A DNA stretch of 64,000 nucleotides, taken from the NCBI GenBank assembly GCA_003439945.1, contig QVRM01002257.1, positions 1-64,000 on the forward strand. Reading direction: 5' to 3'. The translations under genes and the position numbers were made by a program. The notes under the pieces are model-generated. The model was not told the origin of the DNA. It did not search any database and saw only the letters and a program-made list of their open reading frames with translations. Below, piece after piece: positions 1 through 12,867 of the stretch (within the stretch, counting starts at the first letter, position 1; each line of letters begins with the position of its first letter). Origin of the DNA: Dermanyssus gallinae. Lineage: Eukaryota > Arthropoda > Arachnida > Mesostigmata > Dermanyssidae.

Positions 1-760
1 CTGCTAAAGGATCTGGAGCCTGGCTTCCTTCACTTCCCGTGCCCCACTGGGCACCCTCCTGACGACGAAACAACCCGAATCGGGGTGGGTCTCGCTCGGA
101 TGTGACCTAGTCTCCCCTCATCAGTGTAAATGTTGGCCACCCCGTATACGAATTAGCCCTCACGGGTTATCGTGCATCATGAGTGCGGGACGGCGGGCCA
201 GGCATGCCGGTATTAACGACACCTTCGGCCGAGCGCTTCGATCAAGCGGTTTCCCTTGCATTCTAGAGCCTCAGGGCCTCCCGTGGACGATGGCAAGCGC
301 CCGGATGGGATACTCTTACTCCCTTCAGGAGGGGCAGGAGCTTGTCTGGGATGCCACTGTCACCGACTCATTAGCACCTTCAATGGTCGGTGGCGGGCGA
401 TCTCGGCAGCCACGCCGGTAATCTAGCCGAAACGAGAAAGCTCGCAAAGTACGCATCAATAGTTATCCACATGAGTTTCAACCGCTGGCTTTCGAGACTT
501 TGGCGGCCCGGGAAGCCTCACTCGCAACTTCTCCACAGAGTGGGCACGCAGCTGACCTCGCAACCGGTGACAAGAGATCCGCGGCTTTCTTGAGACAGCG
601 CCTCGACCTCGAAGTCCAACGCGGGAACGCGGCGTCCGTCCGCGGCACGCTGCTGAAGTGGTCCCAACCCACTCTAATGAGATATAGTAACGTTCCCAGT
701 GCACACGTTCTCGGAGACAATTGTCGCTCCATTTGTATTCTTAATAAATTATACTGTTAT
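1..760 (+). mobile_element. 3' fragment of REL-endonuclease non-LTR retrotransposon (same family as the 49.9-54.6 kb element)
   Basis: Only the C-terminal part of ORF2 and the 3' UTR are inside the window; the fragment runs off the left edge. The translation contains DDETTRIG near the start, then the CCHC-like block ending HGLSC, then SAGRRARHAGINDT (from about 178), LEPQGL (about 265) and VWDATVTDSLAPS (about 345-385). These match the other copy residue by residue but are split over several frames, and the PDG part of the endonuclease motif is lost, so this copy is dead. The 3' UTR shares the box around 705-735 (ending in ATTGTCGCTCC) and an AATAAATTATA end with the larger copy. It then passes directly into (TA)n. 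The exact 3' boundary cannot be fixed because the flank is also TA-rich. Confidence 0.8.
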
Positions 761-990
761 ATATATATTATATATATATAGAGAGGAGCTGAGAAAAAAA
801 AAAATATATATATATCTATATATATAATCTCTATTATATATATATTTTCTCAGCTCTCTCTCTTTATATATATATATAATATATATAGATATATTTTCTC
901 AGCTCTCCTCCTCTTTATATATATAATATATATATATCTAAGAATAGAGCTGAGAAAATATATATATATATCTTATATCTATATATTGAC
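755..990. repeat. TA-rich patch with alternating inverted copies of a GAGCTGAGAAAA box
   Basis: TA dinucleotide tracts are interrupted by four copies of the same 12-mer. Two are on the plus strand (about 786-797 and 947-958) and two on the minus strand (845-856 and 894-905). The arrangement can fold into long hairpins. It starts where the REL fragment ends. No coding potential was seen. Confidence 0.75.
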
Positions 991-1880
991 AGTGATGATT
1001 TGGACGCATATATCAATTGTTCCACGATAGTATTTATATGCTTCATCATCATGTAGAATCAATATGCATGAAGTGTGTGTGCCACAACACTCTAAACGTA
1101 TTAAAACATACCCTAATATGTCTTAATAAGTTTCGGTAAGACACATGTTAAATGGTGTTGTATTTATAAAAATAGGGTGTCTAAGTTTATACATACATAA
1201 ATTAGAAAGTATACTTTTCTACATATATTATAAAGTTACGTATTCTGGCTGCTCGGTGAGTGTACCCGTGACCGCAATTTCAATTATTTTATGTACAGAG
1301 TTAGTTATAACATATACTGGTTTCCATTGGATAGTGCGTGCAGTGGCATTGCAATGGGAGAGATGTTACGATACATCTACATAAAATAATAATAGCCGCA
1401 ATTACCCTTATCACTGAGGCTAGCCTATCGCCTACCTCAGCATAAAGGGTCTGCTTGGTAACAGATATCCAAATGTGGGAATTCGCTGTTTTGAGATTCC
1501 AGTCTCGTTAGACAAATTGTCAGCTGCGGGCGAAACATATATACGTTAAAATATCGAGCGAAGAACTCCGGGAGACTGGAAGAACAAACGAACTATGACA
1601 CCCCCTTTCGTGCGAGGATTTTTTTTTGGGAGTCAGTTTACCTCTAACCTCCGCTGATTGACAAGCCGCTCCAAGTGTTTAAATGTTGAATTTATGACAT
1701 TAACGCATTTTTTTCTGGTATATAATGGTTATCCAGAATAGGCAGTGGTCGTGCTTTAATCCTAAGGTGATAACTGTATAAAAACGTATTTAGTTCTTAG
1801 CAGCTTCATCTGCCAGACGGAGAAGACCGTTACTTTACGCTGAAGCAAATGTACAGTTATGTAAATCTTGTATACTGTTA
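991..1880. other. non-coding stretch, nothing recognised
   Basis: AT-rich DNA with short chance reading frames only. No protein similarity, RNA gene or structured repeat was recognised between the TA patch and the R1-like fragment. Confidence 0.5.
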
Positions 1881-1889
1881 TTCATCGAT

Positions 1890-2752
1890 ATCATTAAGAG
1901 AGCCACTCAGAACTCTAGATCAAATGGGACTTCGCAGAACGAAATATTCGTGTGTCCTTGCGGGCACAACCCCGTGGACCTCAAGGCCGAGGAGAGGAGA
2001 AGGAAATGGGCGGACCCGACACTCGCCGCAGAGCAGCAGAAGGCCGAACATTGCTCGCGTGGCAGGCCCGGTGGACACGGTAGTCGGAACCGACCCGGCG
2101 CCTCCACACGCGAATCATTCCGGACATATGAGAATGGATCAACAGACCAGGTGGCGGCACGACGTACTTTATGACGCAGTTCCTGACTGGCCACGGCGAC
2201 TTCAAACAGTACCTGGCCAGGTTTAAGGATATTGCTGAAAGCTGTACACTGTGCCCCGCCTGCGACGTGGACTCCCCACTGCACACCCTGCTACTATGCA
2301 GTGCGCTGCAGGACGTCCGAGCGGAGCGGATGGATCAACAACTAGCCCGAGAGCTCGGCGCACACGGAATGAGAGGCTTCGTCAGGTATATCTGCGCGTC
2401 GGAGGAGCACTGGCACAAAGGAGCCCAGCTTGCGGAAGAGCTGCTGAAACGCAAGGACCACCTGGAGCGGGCAAGGATCGCCCGGCTGGCCGCCACGGCG
2501 GCCCAGCAAACCTGAGGACCAACCGCGGGATAAGACAAGGTTGGCGATAAGCGCCGACTGCTGGTCCCCTGCAAGGGTGCTATTCGAAGTAATATTCAAC
2601 TTTAGTACGGAATGGCACCCCCAAGATACTTACCGGTTGGGGGTTTTAGTCAGTAAGAATCTGACACTACCGCGGCGAATACCAACGTATCGCCCGGTGT
2701 CTTATGCAAGATTTACCTTCAACCTCAGGTTATAAAAAAAAAAAAAAAAAAA
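1890..2752 (+). mobile_element. 5'-truncated R1-like non-LTR retrotransposon, ORF2 C-terminus and poly(A)
   Basis: The conserved C-terminal region of an R1-type ORF2 is readable: PVDLKAEERRRKWAD in one frame (about 1975-2015), then FMTQFLTGHGDF, a cysteine-histidine block (C-x2-C, then HTLLLC at about 2280-2300) and GMRGFVRYICASEEHW up to the stop near 2514. At least one frameshift separates the two parts. A 3' UTR of about 220 bases ends in a 19-base A run at 2734-2752, the retrotransposition tail. Everything upstream, including the reverse transcriptase, is missing. It is related to but distinct from the R1-like copies at 5.2 kb and 17-19 kb, since its 3' UTR differs. Confidence 0.75.
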
Positions 2753-2925
2753 GAACGAAATATTAAAGGGAAACGAGGAGAATGTATACAGTAAGCATGC
2801 TGTATTTGCTCTATAATGTGTATGGTACAACTGCTGTCGCACGACCGTTTTAACCGCAGCAGCATCAGCCAGCAACAACCATATAATCATCATGGTTGAA
2901 ATTGCGTTAGAAGTCAGAAACTCAC

Positions 2926-3409
2926 GAGGCTGTCAAGAATGAGCCCAACTGAACGCTGAACAGGTGCAACAGCTGAAGAGCAGATACCGTTGTTCTTCTG
3001 AGTGGCGTTGGCAGGGCCGATCACCTGCGCCGCCTCGGCTGTGTCCGCCCGGATCACCGTCTGTTCGGAACGCGAGGCCAGCTGCGCAACCGTCTGTGCC
3101 ACGTTGCGAGATACCTAGCGAGAGCGGTAAGACAACATTTGCAATTTATGACGTTCGCCTATAAACGAGATGAATTACGGCCGCTGTGATTGTGAGTGCA
3201 ACACACGCTAGTAGTACTTAGCTCTTTTCTGTTCTTTCTTGGACTTGACCAGAATAAATGACTCGTTCATAATCATAGATATGTCCGAGTTGAAGTCCTA
3301 AACATTCGCTAAAAAGATTTGGATCTCCTTAAGTAGTTAAAATTCTTCACAATAAGTCTACTAAGCAAACATTAGCGGCTAGCATCACACAATGAGGACA
3401 ACGCGAAAA

Positions 3410-3447
<38 letters not shown>

Positions 3448-5162
3448 TTACGATTTTTCACGTAAAAGCGTAACATATTGACTTTTTATGACTTCCTTAG
3501 TCTGTTTATTCGCTTTAGCTACGCAAGTTAGTAAAGTGTCTTCCACTGTGCCAGAATTTTCCGCCGAAACACGCCAGCATAATCGGTTCTTCTTCCGGTG
3601 ACTGGTTCTCCCGCAAACGTAGATTTTGCACAATTATATAGGAGAAAAAAGGCCAGAATAACTACTTTTATAAATATCATTCTCTCTCCTTAACAAGACT
3701 CCTTCCATAAGAAAAATTATTTTCTTGCCGAGTTCTACCAAACCTCGAAGTAAGCACATAATATATATAGATATATATATATAATTATATATATCCTATC
3801 CACTAACCTTACGCAACAACTGAATGTCACCGACCGACTCAGTAACACGAATTTCAGACATAATCACCTGCAGTAGACACATAAAGTATAGTAAAGTTAT
3901 AAAATGCAACTTCAAAGTTGATCAAAACAAGACGACTGACTAGTATTGACGTGATTATTAGTACTGGTTAACCTAGCAGCTTAAATAGATAGACCTATTG
4001 ACAGGAGCTGCTTATAAATTCGTTGACATATTTGACACGGATGTTACGTTATCTACTGCGTATATTACAACGCAGGGGAACTTATTGTAACATGGCAATC
4101 TCTTGCAACATGAACATGAGGGAAACACTGGCGCCCTTTCTTAATCAGAAAGCGTCATAACTTACGTTGACGATACCGACGACGTCATCATGGAGCGGAG
4201 GCGAGTTGGTCAGGCATAGATTAACGCTGTCGAGAAGACGTGAAAGTGACCGCGAAACATAGGCTGCCTCGAGCGTCTCTAGGCTTAGCTTCGACAGATC
4301 AACACTGCTCATCGATTTCGAAAGCATGTAGGTCGTTAAAAAACAACAAACAATGAAAAAGGCAGATAAACTTACCCGCAATTTCTAAGATCATACAATG
4401 TGGATATTAACAGTTATCACTAGGATTATAAACACGACCAAAAACTATGTGATAGCAACTAGTTTTTGTGCCCAATCTAGAGTCAATATTTGTCGTTCTA
4501 AAAACGTCTCTCTCAAGAATCACGTATGGAGAGAAGAAAGAGGACAACATTTACAGCAAGAACAACGTGCTTAGGGCATTACTCGACTCCATTCACGATA
4601 GTCACGACCCCAGTTTACGTCAAAGCCTAGAAATCCGGCACAGTTACCGACTAAAGTATCATATGAGCTTGTGAGGGACAGACTTTGATAAGCTAGAAAG
4701 ATTGACTGACCAAGCGTATGGCACCCGCATCAGGATTTAGTTTTTCCGTCAGTAAAATATTTTTTCTATAGTAAGTTGTCGTTTACTTGAAAACGGAATT
4801 GAGCTAAGGATGTCTCACCAGACCATGAGTTTAAAACGTTATGACTGCTTGTCAATGTTATAATTTTTTTAAGTGAAACTAGTTCGCCTTATTTACAACG
4901 TACCCTTCAAGTTTAGTGGTGAAGATTTTGATAAGTTTAGGGTATTCACTCTCGAAGGCCTGTCTTACGAACGTCGACTGCGTAGACGCTGCAACTAGCT
5001 CCTTGACAAGCATTACTGATAGCTCCAACCAGAGCGACTCTACAAGGCCAGTTGCGCTCGCCGAGCCAGCGTACTCGCCACCGTCGTCTGCAAACAAGCA
5101 CAGTAAATATACACAGCTCGTCTACTAGACAATTAACACAAACAACACTGACGATTTATGAT

Positions 5163-5219
<57 letters not shown>

Positions 5220-7524
5220 AGGATGTGAAGAATGCCTTCAACAGCCTACCATGGAAGACCATATTGGACACGCTTGTTCGCAAAAAAGTTCCACCGGACC
5301 TAGTTAAGGTAATTTCTGGATACCTTAAGGAGAGGTTTGTTTCAAACGGCAACGTAGTCCTCCCAATGACAGCCGGGGTACCACAGGGCTCAATCCTGGG
5401 CCCACTGTTGTGGAACCTCGACGTTATGACGACGTTCTGCAGCAAACCGGCCTACCCCCGGGAATAGAACTGATTGCTTACGCTGACGACTTAGCGGTCG
5501 TAGCACAGGCTAGAACGGAGGATGAGCTCGAGCTAAACACAAACAAAGCATTGCATTCGACAGCGGAGTGGATGAAGGCCGCGGGGCTGGCACTCGCCCC
5601 AGAAAAAAAAGTGAAATCATTCTCTTAACGGGCAAAAAGAGAGTTCGACCGTTAAACATACAGGTCGCAGGACAACCAATCAGATTCGTGAATAAAGCCC
5701 GCTACCTTGGGGTCACGTTGGACACGTCCATGACTGGCTTATGTCAGATCAAGAAGGCTACGGACGAAAGCATCAAAGACGGCAAAAGCTATTGCCAGGA
5801 TACTTCCGAATATACATGGACCGCGGCCTCGTATAAGGAAACTACTGATGGCGGTAGCGGAGTCAATCGCGCTCTTCGGGGCTGCCGTTTGGGCCAGGGC
5901 GACTCTTAACTAAAACAAAAGCAAAGTTGATCTTGCGCAAAACACAGCGGATCGCAGCCCATAGGGTAATACAAGGCTACAGAACGGTCAGCACAAACGC
6001 AGCTCTGCTGCTTGCCGGAGAAATCCCCTGGGACCTTAAAGCGTCCGAAAGACAGCGCCTGTGGGTTATTGGCACACCCACAGAGAGCGACAAAGAAAGA
6101 GAGAGAAACGCCACTATAGAGGACTGCCAAGCAGAGTGGGACGCAATTCCCTTTGGTGCCCCCGGAAAGAGTCTAAGCAAACTGCTCCCAAACATACGAG
6201 CGTGGATAGCAAGGCCGGGAGGGGACTTAACCTTCTACCTAACGCAGGTTCTCACGGGTCATGGCAACTTCCAGTCATACCTTTACCGAATAGGGAAGGC
6301 CCCATCAGAAACATGCCTTTTTTGCAACGAAGCCGTGGAAGACACCCCGCAACACACACTCCTCAGGTGCCAGGCATGGGAAGAGGCCGGAACCATGGCA
6401 ATTAGACAGATTCGTGAGAGATGGTCCAGAGCGGGATTTACCTATCCCGAAGTACAGGACGAAAAATTCCCGCGAAATGGTATAAAAGAGTTCGTGGAAT
6501 ACATCCTGTGTTTGACCCAAACATGGGAATTGGGAGCGGAAGTAACACAGGAAGTGCTAAAAACAAAGCACAGAAGATGCAAGGAGAGACAGAATCTTTT
6601 TGAGGCCGGCACGGCTGAAGAAAGCGCAACTTTGAATCAAACGGGTGCGCAAGGGCTGGGACAAAGTGCGCTTGACAGGTGGGGGAACCTGTGAGTGACC
6701 CCGGCCAATTGATCCGATAGGGCACTCGCCACTTCTCCTGATGGCCCATAGCACTGTTCTATGAAGATCTGGGCCATCAGAGAGTGAAATTTAAGGGAGG
6801 AGGTGCGTTTAGTGGGTATGGATCTCAGCGGCGTAACATCCATCCGCTGGGGACGAGTTCCACACAGCTTGAGATGCAAACTCCTACTCCTAGCAGTAGT
6901 GCGTAACTGCATTTAACCCTCCTCCACAAAAAAAATATATATGACTTATTATTACCTTTGTTAGATACATTGTAAAAGTTGTGTTAGTATACACATGCCA
7001 GTTTCCTATTCAAATATATATATATGTAAAAGCGGACATTAGTACAAATGCTCTCTGCGCACACAAATTAGAGTAGTAGGATTTGCTGTTTCTCATCATT
7101 CAACAGATAGATAAATCGTACCACTGTTATTATGCCGGGGAACGCCACAGTCGTTGCTGTTGTTGTTGCCGCTGCCACTGTTCCCACTGTTGTGGCTACC
7201 GTCATAGGGTTTATTTCGTTGTTGTTCCTGTTGTTGATTGTCCCCGCTGCTGTTGTACGAGTTGAGCGAAGGTATTGTGGCTGTTCGAATCCTTCTTTTT
7301 CGCCATGACCGTTTCGAGGCCAGCCACCTGCGTTAACTTGACGCCAACTGCAGCTACCAGGGACTCGATCGATAACCAGAGGTTGCTCCGAAATGCGGCC
7401 CCTCCTCCGCCAATGTTCGCTCGACCAGGCATCCGACCGCCGCCCGTTGATGATCCCGTCTGATCAGTCGATTGACTTAGTCTAATTATGGAGAATGAAT
7501 ATATTTAACAATCTACAAACATAT

Positions 7525-7600
<76 letters not shown>

Positions 7601-10600
7601 CATATATAAATACATATATATTGAGACGTATATGTACCTTTCACTACATCACGTGCATGTAGATTAACTAGTGTTAGTGCGTTTAAAATCTATAGAATGT
7701 TATATTAGTATAATACAAAAAAAACATTATTACCAATGACCCTAATACACAAAGTTAGCACGATTACTGAGTTGAACTGAAAAAAATTCAGACATATTGA
7801 TAATCCACCAAAAAAACACGAAGAAAACATGAACACAAAATAATCTCCTAGACTCATTATTCATCATGCAGAAAATCAGTAAGCTGGATGAAGCTGTGTC
7901 GTCACTCATTGGCTTACAGAACTGTCTATACGACAATCGCAGTAAGTGCATACCAACAAAGATGACGAGAATATCTACGCTCAACCTAATACGAGTCTAA
8001 AATAAGATCCAGCAAGCCAACGATCCCATAGCAATTTTGTCAACACGGATGCTAGTCCTGGTAAATTCAGCAGCAATAAACGCATAAAATAGGGCGTGCC
8101 AAAAGCAACTGACATGTCATGCTAAACAGTATATCATAATTCCTACGTTAACACGCTGTCACACGCTACGTTAACACACTCCTATAATAACACGTAGAAC
8201 AATAAATACCGTTGAATATCAAGCGCCTCTTTGGTAGCCCTGGTTAGCGCGTCCTTGTACGTCGTCAGCAACAAGTTGAGCTGCTGCACCAGGATGCCCA
8301 TGTTCTGGAACGTTTGTAGAGCGATCGTCATCTGAGCAACGTTCTGCGACTCAAGTGAGCCCTCGAGCAGTGCTTGGCACTGTCGCACGAGGTCCACCCG
8401 AAACTCGTTTACAAATCTGCCAGTTGGAATACAGATGACATAACGTGAGGCTCACACAAAGCGAAATCGTATGTTCGTATTAGGTGAGGCTCTTGAATTT
8501 TATATGCTAAAATTACACAAACTGAAATGTATACTGCTTTGTTATACATTTCAGTTTGTGTTTGAACTGAATCTTTAAAATGGAGAAAATACAATTTTAT
8601 ACAAAAATGGAGAAATACAATTTTATACAAAAATGTATAAAACTGTTTTTCTCCAGTTTAAAGCATTACTTCACGTGTCATGTGACGTGAATTGTAAAAC
8701 GGTGGAAACCCTTAGAAAATATGTGCTCTTGTAGCCGTCCGCTAGCAACGCACAGTTACGTATCGTGATTAAAACCATCCCGCGGTGGTGCCCAGTACTG
8801 TAGAGGCGCTTTTCGGCTGAATATTGGTAGATAAAGGCTAGCAAATGAAGCTTATTTTGTCTCCGGTGGCAGCCGCCAGTTGTTCGATACTTTCTGGAAA
8901 GGTTTTGTATTGAGTAGGTCCCGGCTACCCAGCGTTGCAAATGAAGGCAACGAACAGACGTGCAGACGCGTCGTCGAGTTGCGTACAGGCTATGCTTAGG
9001 ACCAGTGCATGTAACCAGACATCTGCTCTGGGCAACTGCCGAGGAGAGCTACTGGGAGAGTTCTGTGTAGGCCGTTACAATTTCAAAAGATTCTGCTTTC
9101 CTAGGCGGCTCTCCTAGAACAAAATAATCTTGGTAGACAGCGACTTTTGGGTCGCAGTGGTCAAAATGGACCTAAAAATTCTCAGGCAGTATCCGAAGTA
9201 CAGTACCAGCCCCTGTGCGTGCCGACAAATGACAGTTCTCTATCATAGTCTACACCTTCAAGGCATAGCGGCAAGCACATCCAGCTCGGCCTCTGTGAAA
9301 ATCTTGCGTCCGGGGAGGAGCTACAGACGCGATCGATTAGTTTACTTCAGTGATGCAACCGTAGGTGACCTCAGAACGAACAACTCGAGTCTGCGAGGGT
9401 GAAGCCCCAAACCACTAATTGCAAGGTAGTTTAAACCACGCTCCAAGTCATCAACTACGTCTGCGTGCTCTCGGCGAGAAAGCAGTCGTCGTTGTATATC
9501 TAACGTTGTATCTACTACTAAATCTAACGAGTAGCTGATCTATAATTTAAAAAAAAACTTACTGAAGGTGAGGCCGAACTGCGTTGATTGAATGAATCTC
9601 CTCGCCCACGTTGGACAGCAAATAATACACTTCTGAAATGAGCTGCGAACTCTTCATCATGTCCTTGCTCAGTTTCGAGTTGTTCTGAAACACCAACCAA
9701 ATTGCCACCTCCGCTTCAGCTAGGCTCAATGTCAAAACACGCGGTGTTTTTTTTTAAACACCCTCCTATAGAAAGAATCTGGTTTACAAAGAGTTTAGAA
9801 GAGGAAGGCCGTTTTCCGTCGGACCCAACTAGAACAAGCCAAGTGCCAGGCAGAAATGTTGCCGGCTATAAGCCATAAAAAAGCAGAGGGAAAGAGAGAT
9901 TGCAGAAAGGACGTCGAAAACAAATTAGTAGACCGATACTTTGTATTCAAAGATATACTATAACAGGTACTAATACAAGGACCACAGTGCCTTACAAGTT
10001 ACACGGGCGAGCCATAGATGATGATCGAGGAGTTCACTATTTACCTGGCGAAGTTGTCTGCACACGCCGGCTAAGCGGGCGACGCTTCGGGCCAGCTCGC
10101 AGGTGTCATGTAAGCGAGCCAGCATCAATGTCTGCTGCTCTACTTTTCCATAGCATTCGGACATCCTCGACTGGATCCGATCGCCAACCGCCTTCGCACG
10201 GGATCATCAGCAGGAGTTAATTGATACAACATATTAATTGACCACCCATCATGTACTCAACGGTTAAAACAAAGTGTGATTTTCTAGGCAGGGGACAACG
10301 ACGGCCAGTAGAAGTAAACACAACAAAAAGCATCTTTCCATAACAGATTCTGCTCTTATTTGTAATGCCGCGATAAGCATTTTTGGCACGACGTGATTTA
10401 ACGAATTATAGCAACTCGACAAAACAAATCTACAGAAAACAAAGCGTCTTAGATTAAGCCGACAGAACGTAGCAATTGTTGCGTTAATTGCTGACAGGAG
10501 AAAAACGATTATTCACGCCACACATATAGAGACGGGTACCTTAAGAGCCTTGACAGAGCTGAACGTGTCTTGTAAACTTTTCTCCAGGCCCTCTATATCG

Positions 10601-11338
10601 GTTGCGTGACTCAGTAGTTCATCGTATTTGTCCGCGACCTCGTGGCGAATTTCACGTTCAACGAGCGAGATACCTGCAAGACCGCACAGCGTCAGCACTT
10701 CCACTCATACCTTTCAAGATAAATGTATATATATATATATATATATATATATTGTAGGATAGCAGCTGTGCAGCTAGCAGATGTCCGTTTAAGCAGCGTC
10801 GGTGGCGAAGCAAACTAAAACATAGCGCCAAATAGAAGATGCCGCCACCCCAGTAGCAAAGACGCTGGAAGTCACTAAATGCGCGGGCAAATCTGTGATA
10901 TAAAATAAGGCATGCGAATAAATGATGTCAGTAGTCGTTGGTGCGAGCCAGGCAGAGAACGCGTGTTGCTTGAGTCAGAGAATGGCGAGCTCGTAAAGGT
11001 TGCCGGCCAGTCATGGGGGTGGTGGACACTAAATATATATGTAATTGCGTTTTCAGAGAGTATGATGGTAGCCGTCCGTACACTATCTATCCAACAGTGC
11101 GGATATGGCATGTCGAATCTGCCCACAGGCAAATCACATACACACACACAGCACAAATGTATATATATACATATACGTATGTAACACAAAACCAACCCGC
11201 GGCGATTTTGGCGAGATGATCGGTGATGGCGAGGTTTTCGACAGCTTTCGCGGCCACCGACGTCGCGTCGAAATCGTCGTCAAGGAAGTCTCGATAAAGA
11301 GGGTCCGACCTCAGCTGTTCCATTACGATGCTGCCCAT
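2926..11338 (-). CDS. COG5: conserved oligomeric Golgi complex subunit 5 (3' end outside window)
   Basis: COG5 is part of lobe B of the COG tether, which acts at the Golgi in retrograde vesicle docking and so in glycosylation. Exons on the minus strand: 11338-11197, 10673-10540, 10191-10045, 9684-9563, 8416-8210, 7475 to about 7259, 5087-4904, 4304-4166, 3867-3808, 3114-2926. All have GT-AG borders and compatible phases except the 7259/5087 join. Diagnostic blocks in order: [11 protein letters not shown] near the start; [65 protein letters not shown] with [56 protein letters not shown]. The start is the ATG at 11338, in a good GCCGCTATGG context, but the N-terminus is the least certain part. 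The last visible exon ends at a donor (CTC/GTGAGT). About 200 family-typical C-terminal residues are missing and must lie to the left. Introns hold an R1-like element (5.2-6.9 kb) and TA tracts. Confidence 0.92.
3415..3442. repeat. (TA)n microsatellite in COG5 intron
   Basis: Uninterrupted TA dinucleotide tract. Longer examples of the same class occur throughout the window and are listed separately. Confidence 0.9.
5165..5212. repeat. (TA)n microsatellite abutting the R1-like insertion
   Basis: About 24 TA units followed by a short TG run, then directly the truncated reverse-transcriptase domain of the R1-like element, so the 5' truncation point of the retrotransposon lies at this tract. Confidence 0.9.
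5213..6940 (+). mobile_element. 5'-truncated R1-like non-LTR retrotransposon, RT and C-terminus
   Basis: It begins inside the reverse transcriptase. Motif A is [11 protein letters not shown] (5223-5256), motif B is [14 protein letters not shown] (about 5377-5416), and motif C is [10 protein letters not shown] (about 5478-5507). A thumb block with [13 protein letters not shown] follows at about 5685-5725. The C-terminal region runs 5927-6694 with [15 protein letters not shown] and a C-x2-C...HTLLRC zinc-binding block. No RNase H is seen, as expected for the R1 group. At least three frameshifts (near 5420, 5610 and 5890) break the ORF. The 3' UTR (6695-6935) ends in an A run leading into TA. 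It lies in a COG5 intron, antisense to COG5. The 3' UTR is homologous to that at 19.2-19.4 kb, so both belong to one family. Confidence 0.85.
7531..7597. repeat. long (TA)n microsatellite
   Basis: About 65 bases of uninterrupted TA in the COG5 intron upstream of the exon ending at 7475. It flanks no recognised insertion. Confidence 0.9.
8515..8561. repeat. perfect 19-bp inverted repeat (hairpin) with 9-base loop
   Basis: Arm 8515-8533 is exactly complementary to arm 8543-8561; the loop is 8534-8542. It lies in a COG5 intron about 100 bases upstream of the exon at 8416-8210 in the direction of transcription. It could be a small structured RNA or the remnant of a terminal-inverted-repeat element. 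Pairing does not extend beyond the arms, so a normal-length microRNA precursor is not supported. Confidence 0.7.
8578..8636. repeat. short tandem duplication, about 27-base unit
   Basis: Two adjacent near-identical copies of a unit starting AATGGAGAAA and ending TTTTATACAAA, with a partial third beginning. It lies just beside the hairpin in the same COG5 intron. Confidence 0.7.
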
Positions 11339-12710
11339 AGCGGCTCCTCCATAAGGACTGCAGGAAGCCGTTCTCTATCTCGGCCGAGCTGAGTGTGCTG
11401 CAATCCAGGCTGGTTCGCGCATCACCGCCCGATGCAACCGGTTTTATGTCCTCCATGATTCGGTCGCGAATCACTGAAACGTCTTTTCCGCCAGCCGCTG
11501 CATTATACACTGACAGCAACTCGACTAACGCATCACACACACCAAGATGAGGTTAGCGATATTCCAGCTCATCACGCTATGTCGATTCTAATACCAGCAT
11601 ACTCTTTGAGGACACGAAGCGAATGTCTTCTATTCTAACATACACCAGCAACAATAGAGGAAAGAGCAAGAAACATTTAAAAAGATCGCAAGCACATTAA
11701 ATGCGATCATATGATTTGTAGTTATGAGCGTATCTTAGTTTGTTCTTTGATTTGAATTTAGAGCGTAGGGCATCAGTCGAGTTTAAAATTGCTTTGAACC
11801 TTATTCGTAATTTAAAAAAATAAACTTTCTGTAGGTCTTTGTTCTTGGCAAAATAAACTGTAAACTTCTCATTGAAAAATATATCTACCGATTAACTACA
11901 ATCTAAGCGTGTTTCCTTAACAGCTACGCCAGCATTTGAGCTAATGTAATAATAATGTCAATCTATAAATATTTTGATGTCATTAATAAAGACAATAAGG
12001 AGCTGCAGATCAATTGACGTAACAATAACATAAAATAACATAGGTATGCGTGTCGTAGCGGTTTAGTGACATGATTGTGCCCGGTAGAAACTCGTCGGTC
12101 ATGTTAATCGGTGTCGCCGTTTGAATCAAGTAGCAGCTCACTGTCTCGTCAACTCACAATCATACTAGACTTCAAACCTCTTCGACTTCAGATAGAGCCA
12201 CCGAAAACCGTTCCAAAGCAACTCGTTTTTCGTTTCAAGTGTACGAAGCCTTCAAAGACCAATGTGAATTGGTGTCTTTGCTCTGCCCGTTCTTACACTG
12301 CCTGGAACTTTTTCTAGCACGCTTCTACTTGCTAATCGACAAACTACCAAGTCAGTTTACTGTCTGCTACGTGTCTACTCCCGAGTACGGGCCTCCTCGT
12401 CATGTGGAGTGTGTCCTCTCGGCCACCTCTAGTTTTCCGCAGTGCTCCTCACTTACATAAGTCATATCATCGCTTGACACCACACGAACCACGACACACT
12501 GGATTCATATTTATTGTTCTCGCGGTCGGTTGAACTTTTCTGTTGCTGATGTTGATGCTGTTGTTGTTGTAGTCGTCGTCGTCGTTGACTGTCAATCGCC
12601 TTCTTGCATTAAATCGTCAGAGATTTATCTAATTAGCTGTGCTGATTATGGCTGTTGTTTTTGCAATGGTCTAAAAAGTGTTATATAATATGGTGGTTAT
12701 ATAATATAAC

Positions 12711-12763
<53 letters not shown>

Positions 12764-12828
12764 ATAGTTCCATGATAAGTCATCAATCAGCTAACAGGTG
12801 GACTATCATCTATCACAGATCCTCCGTC

Positions 12829-12867
<39 letters not shown>

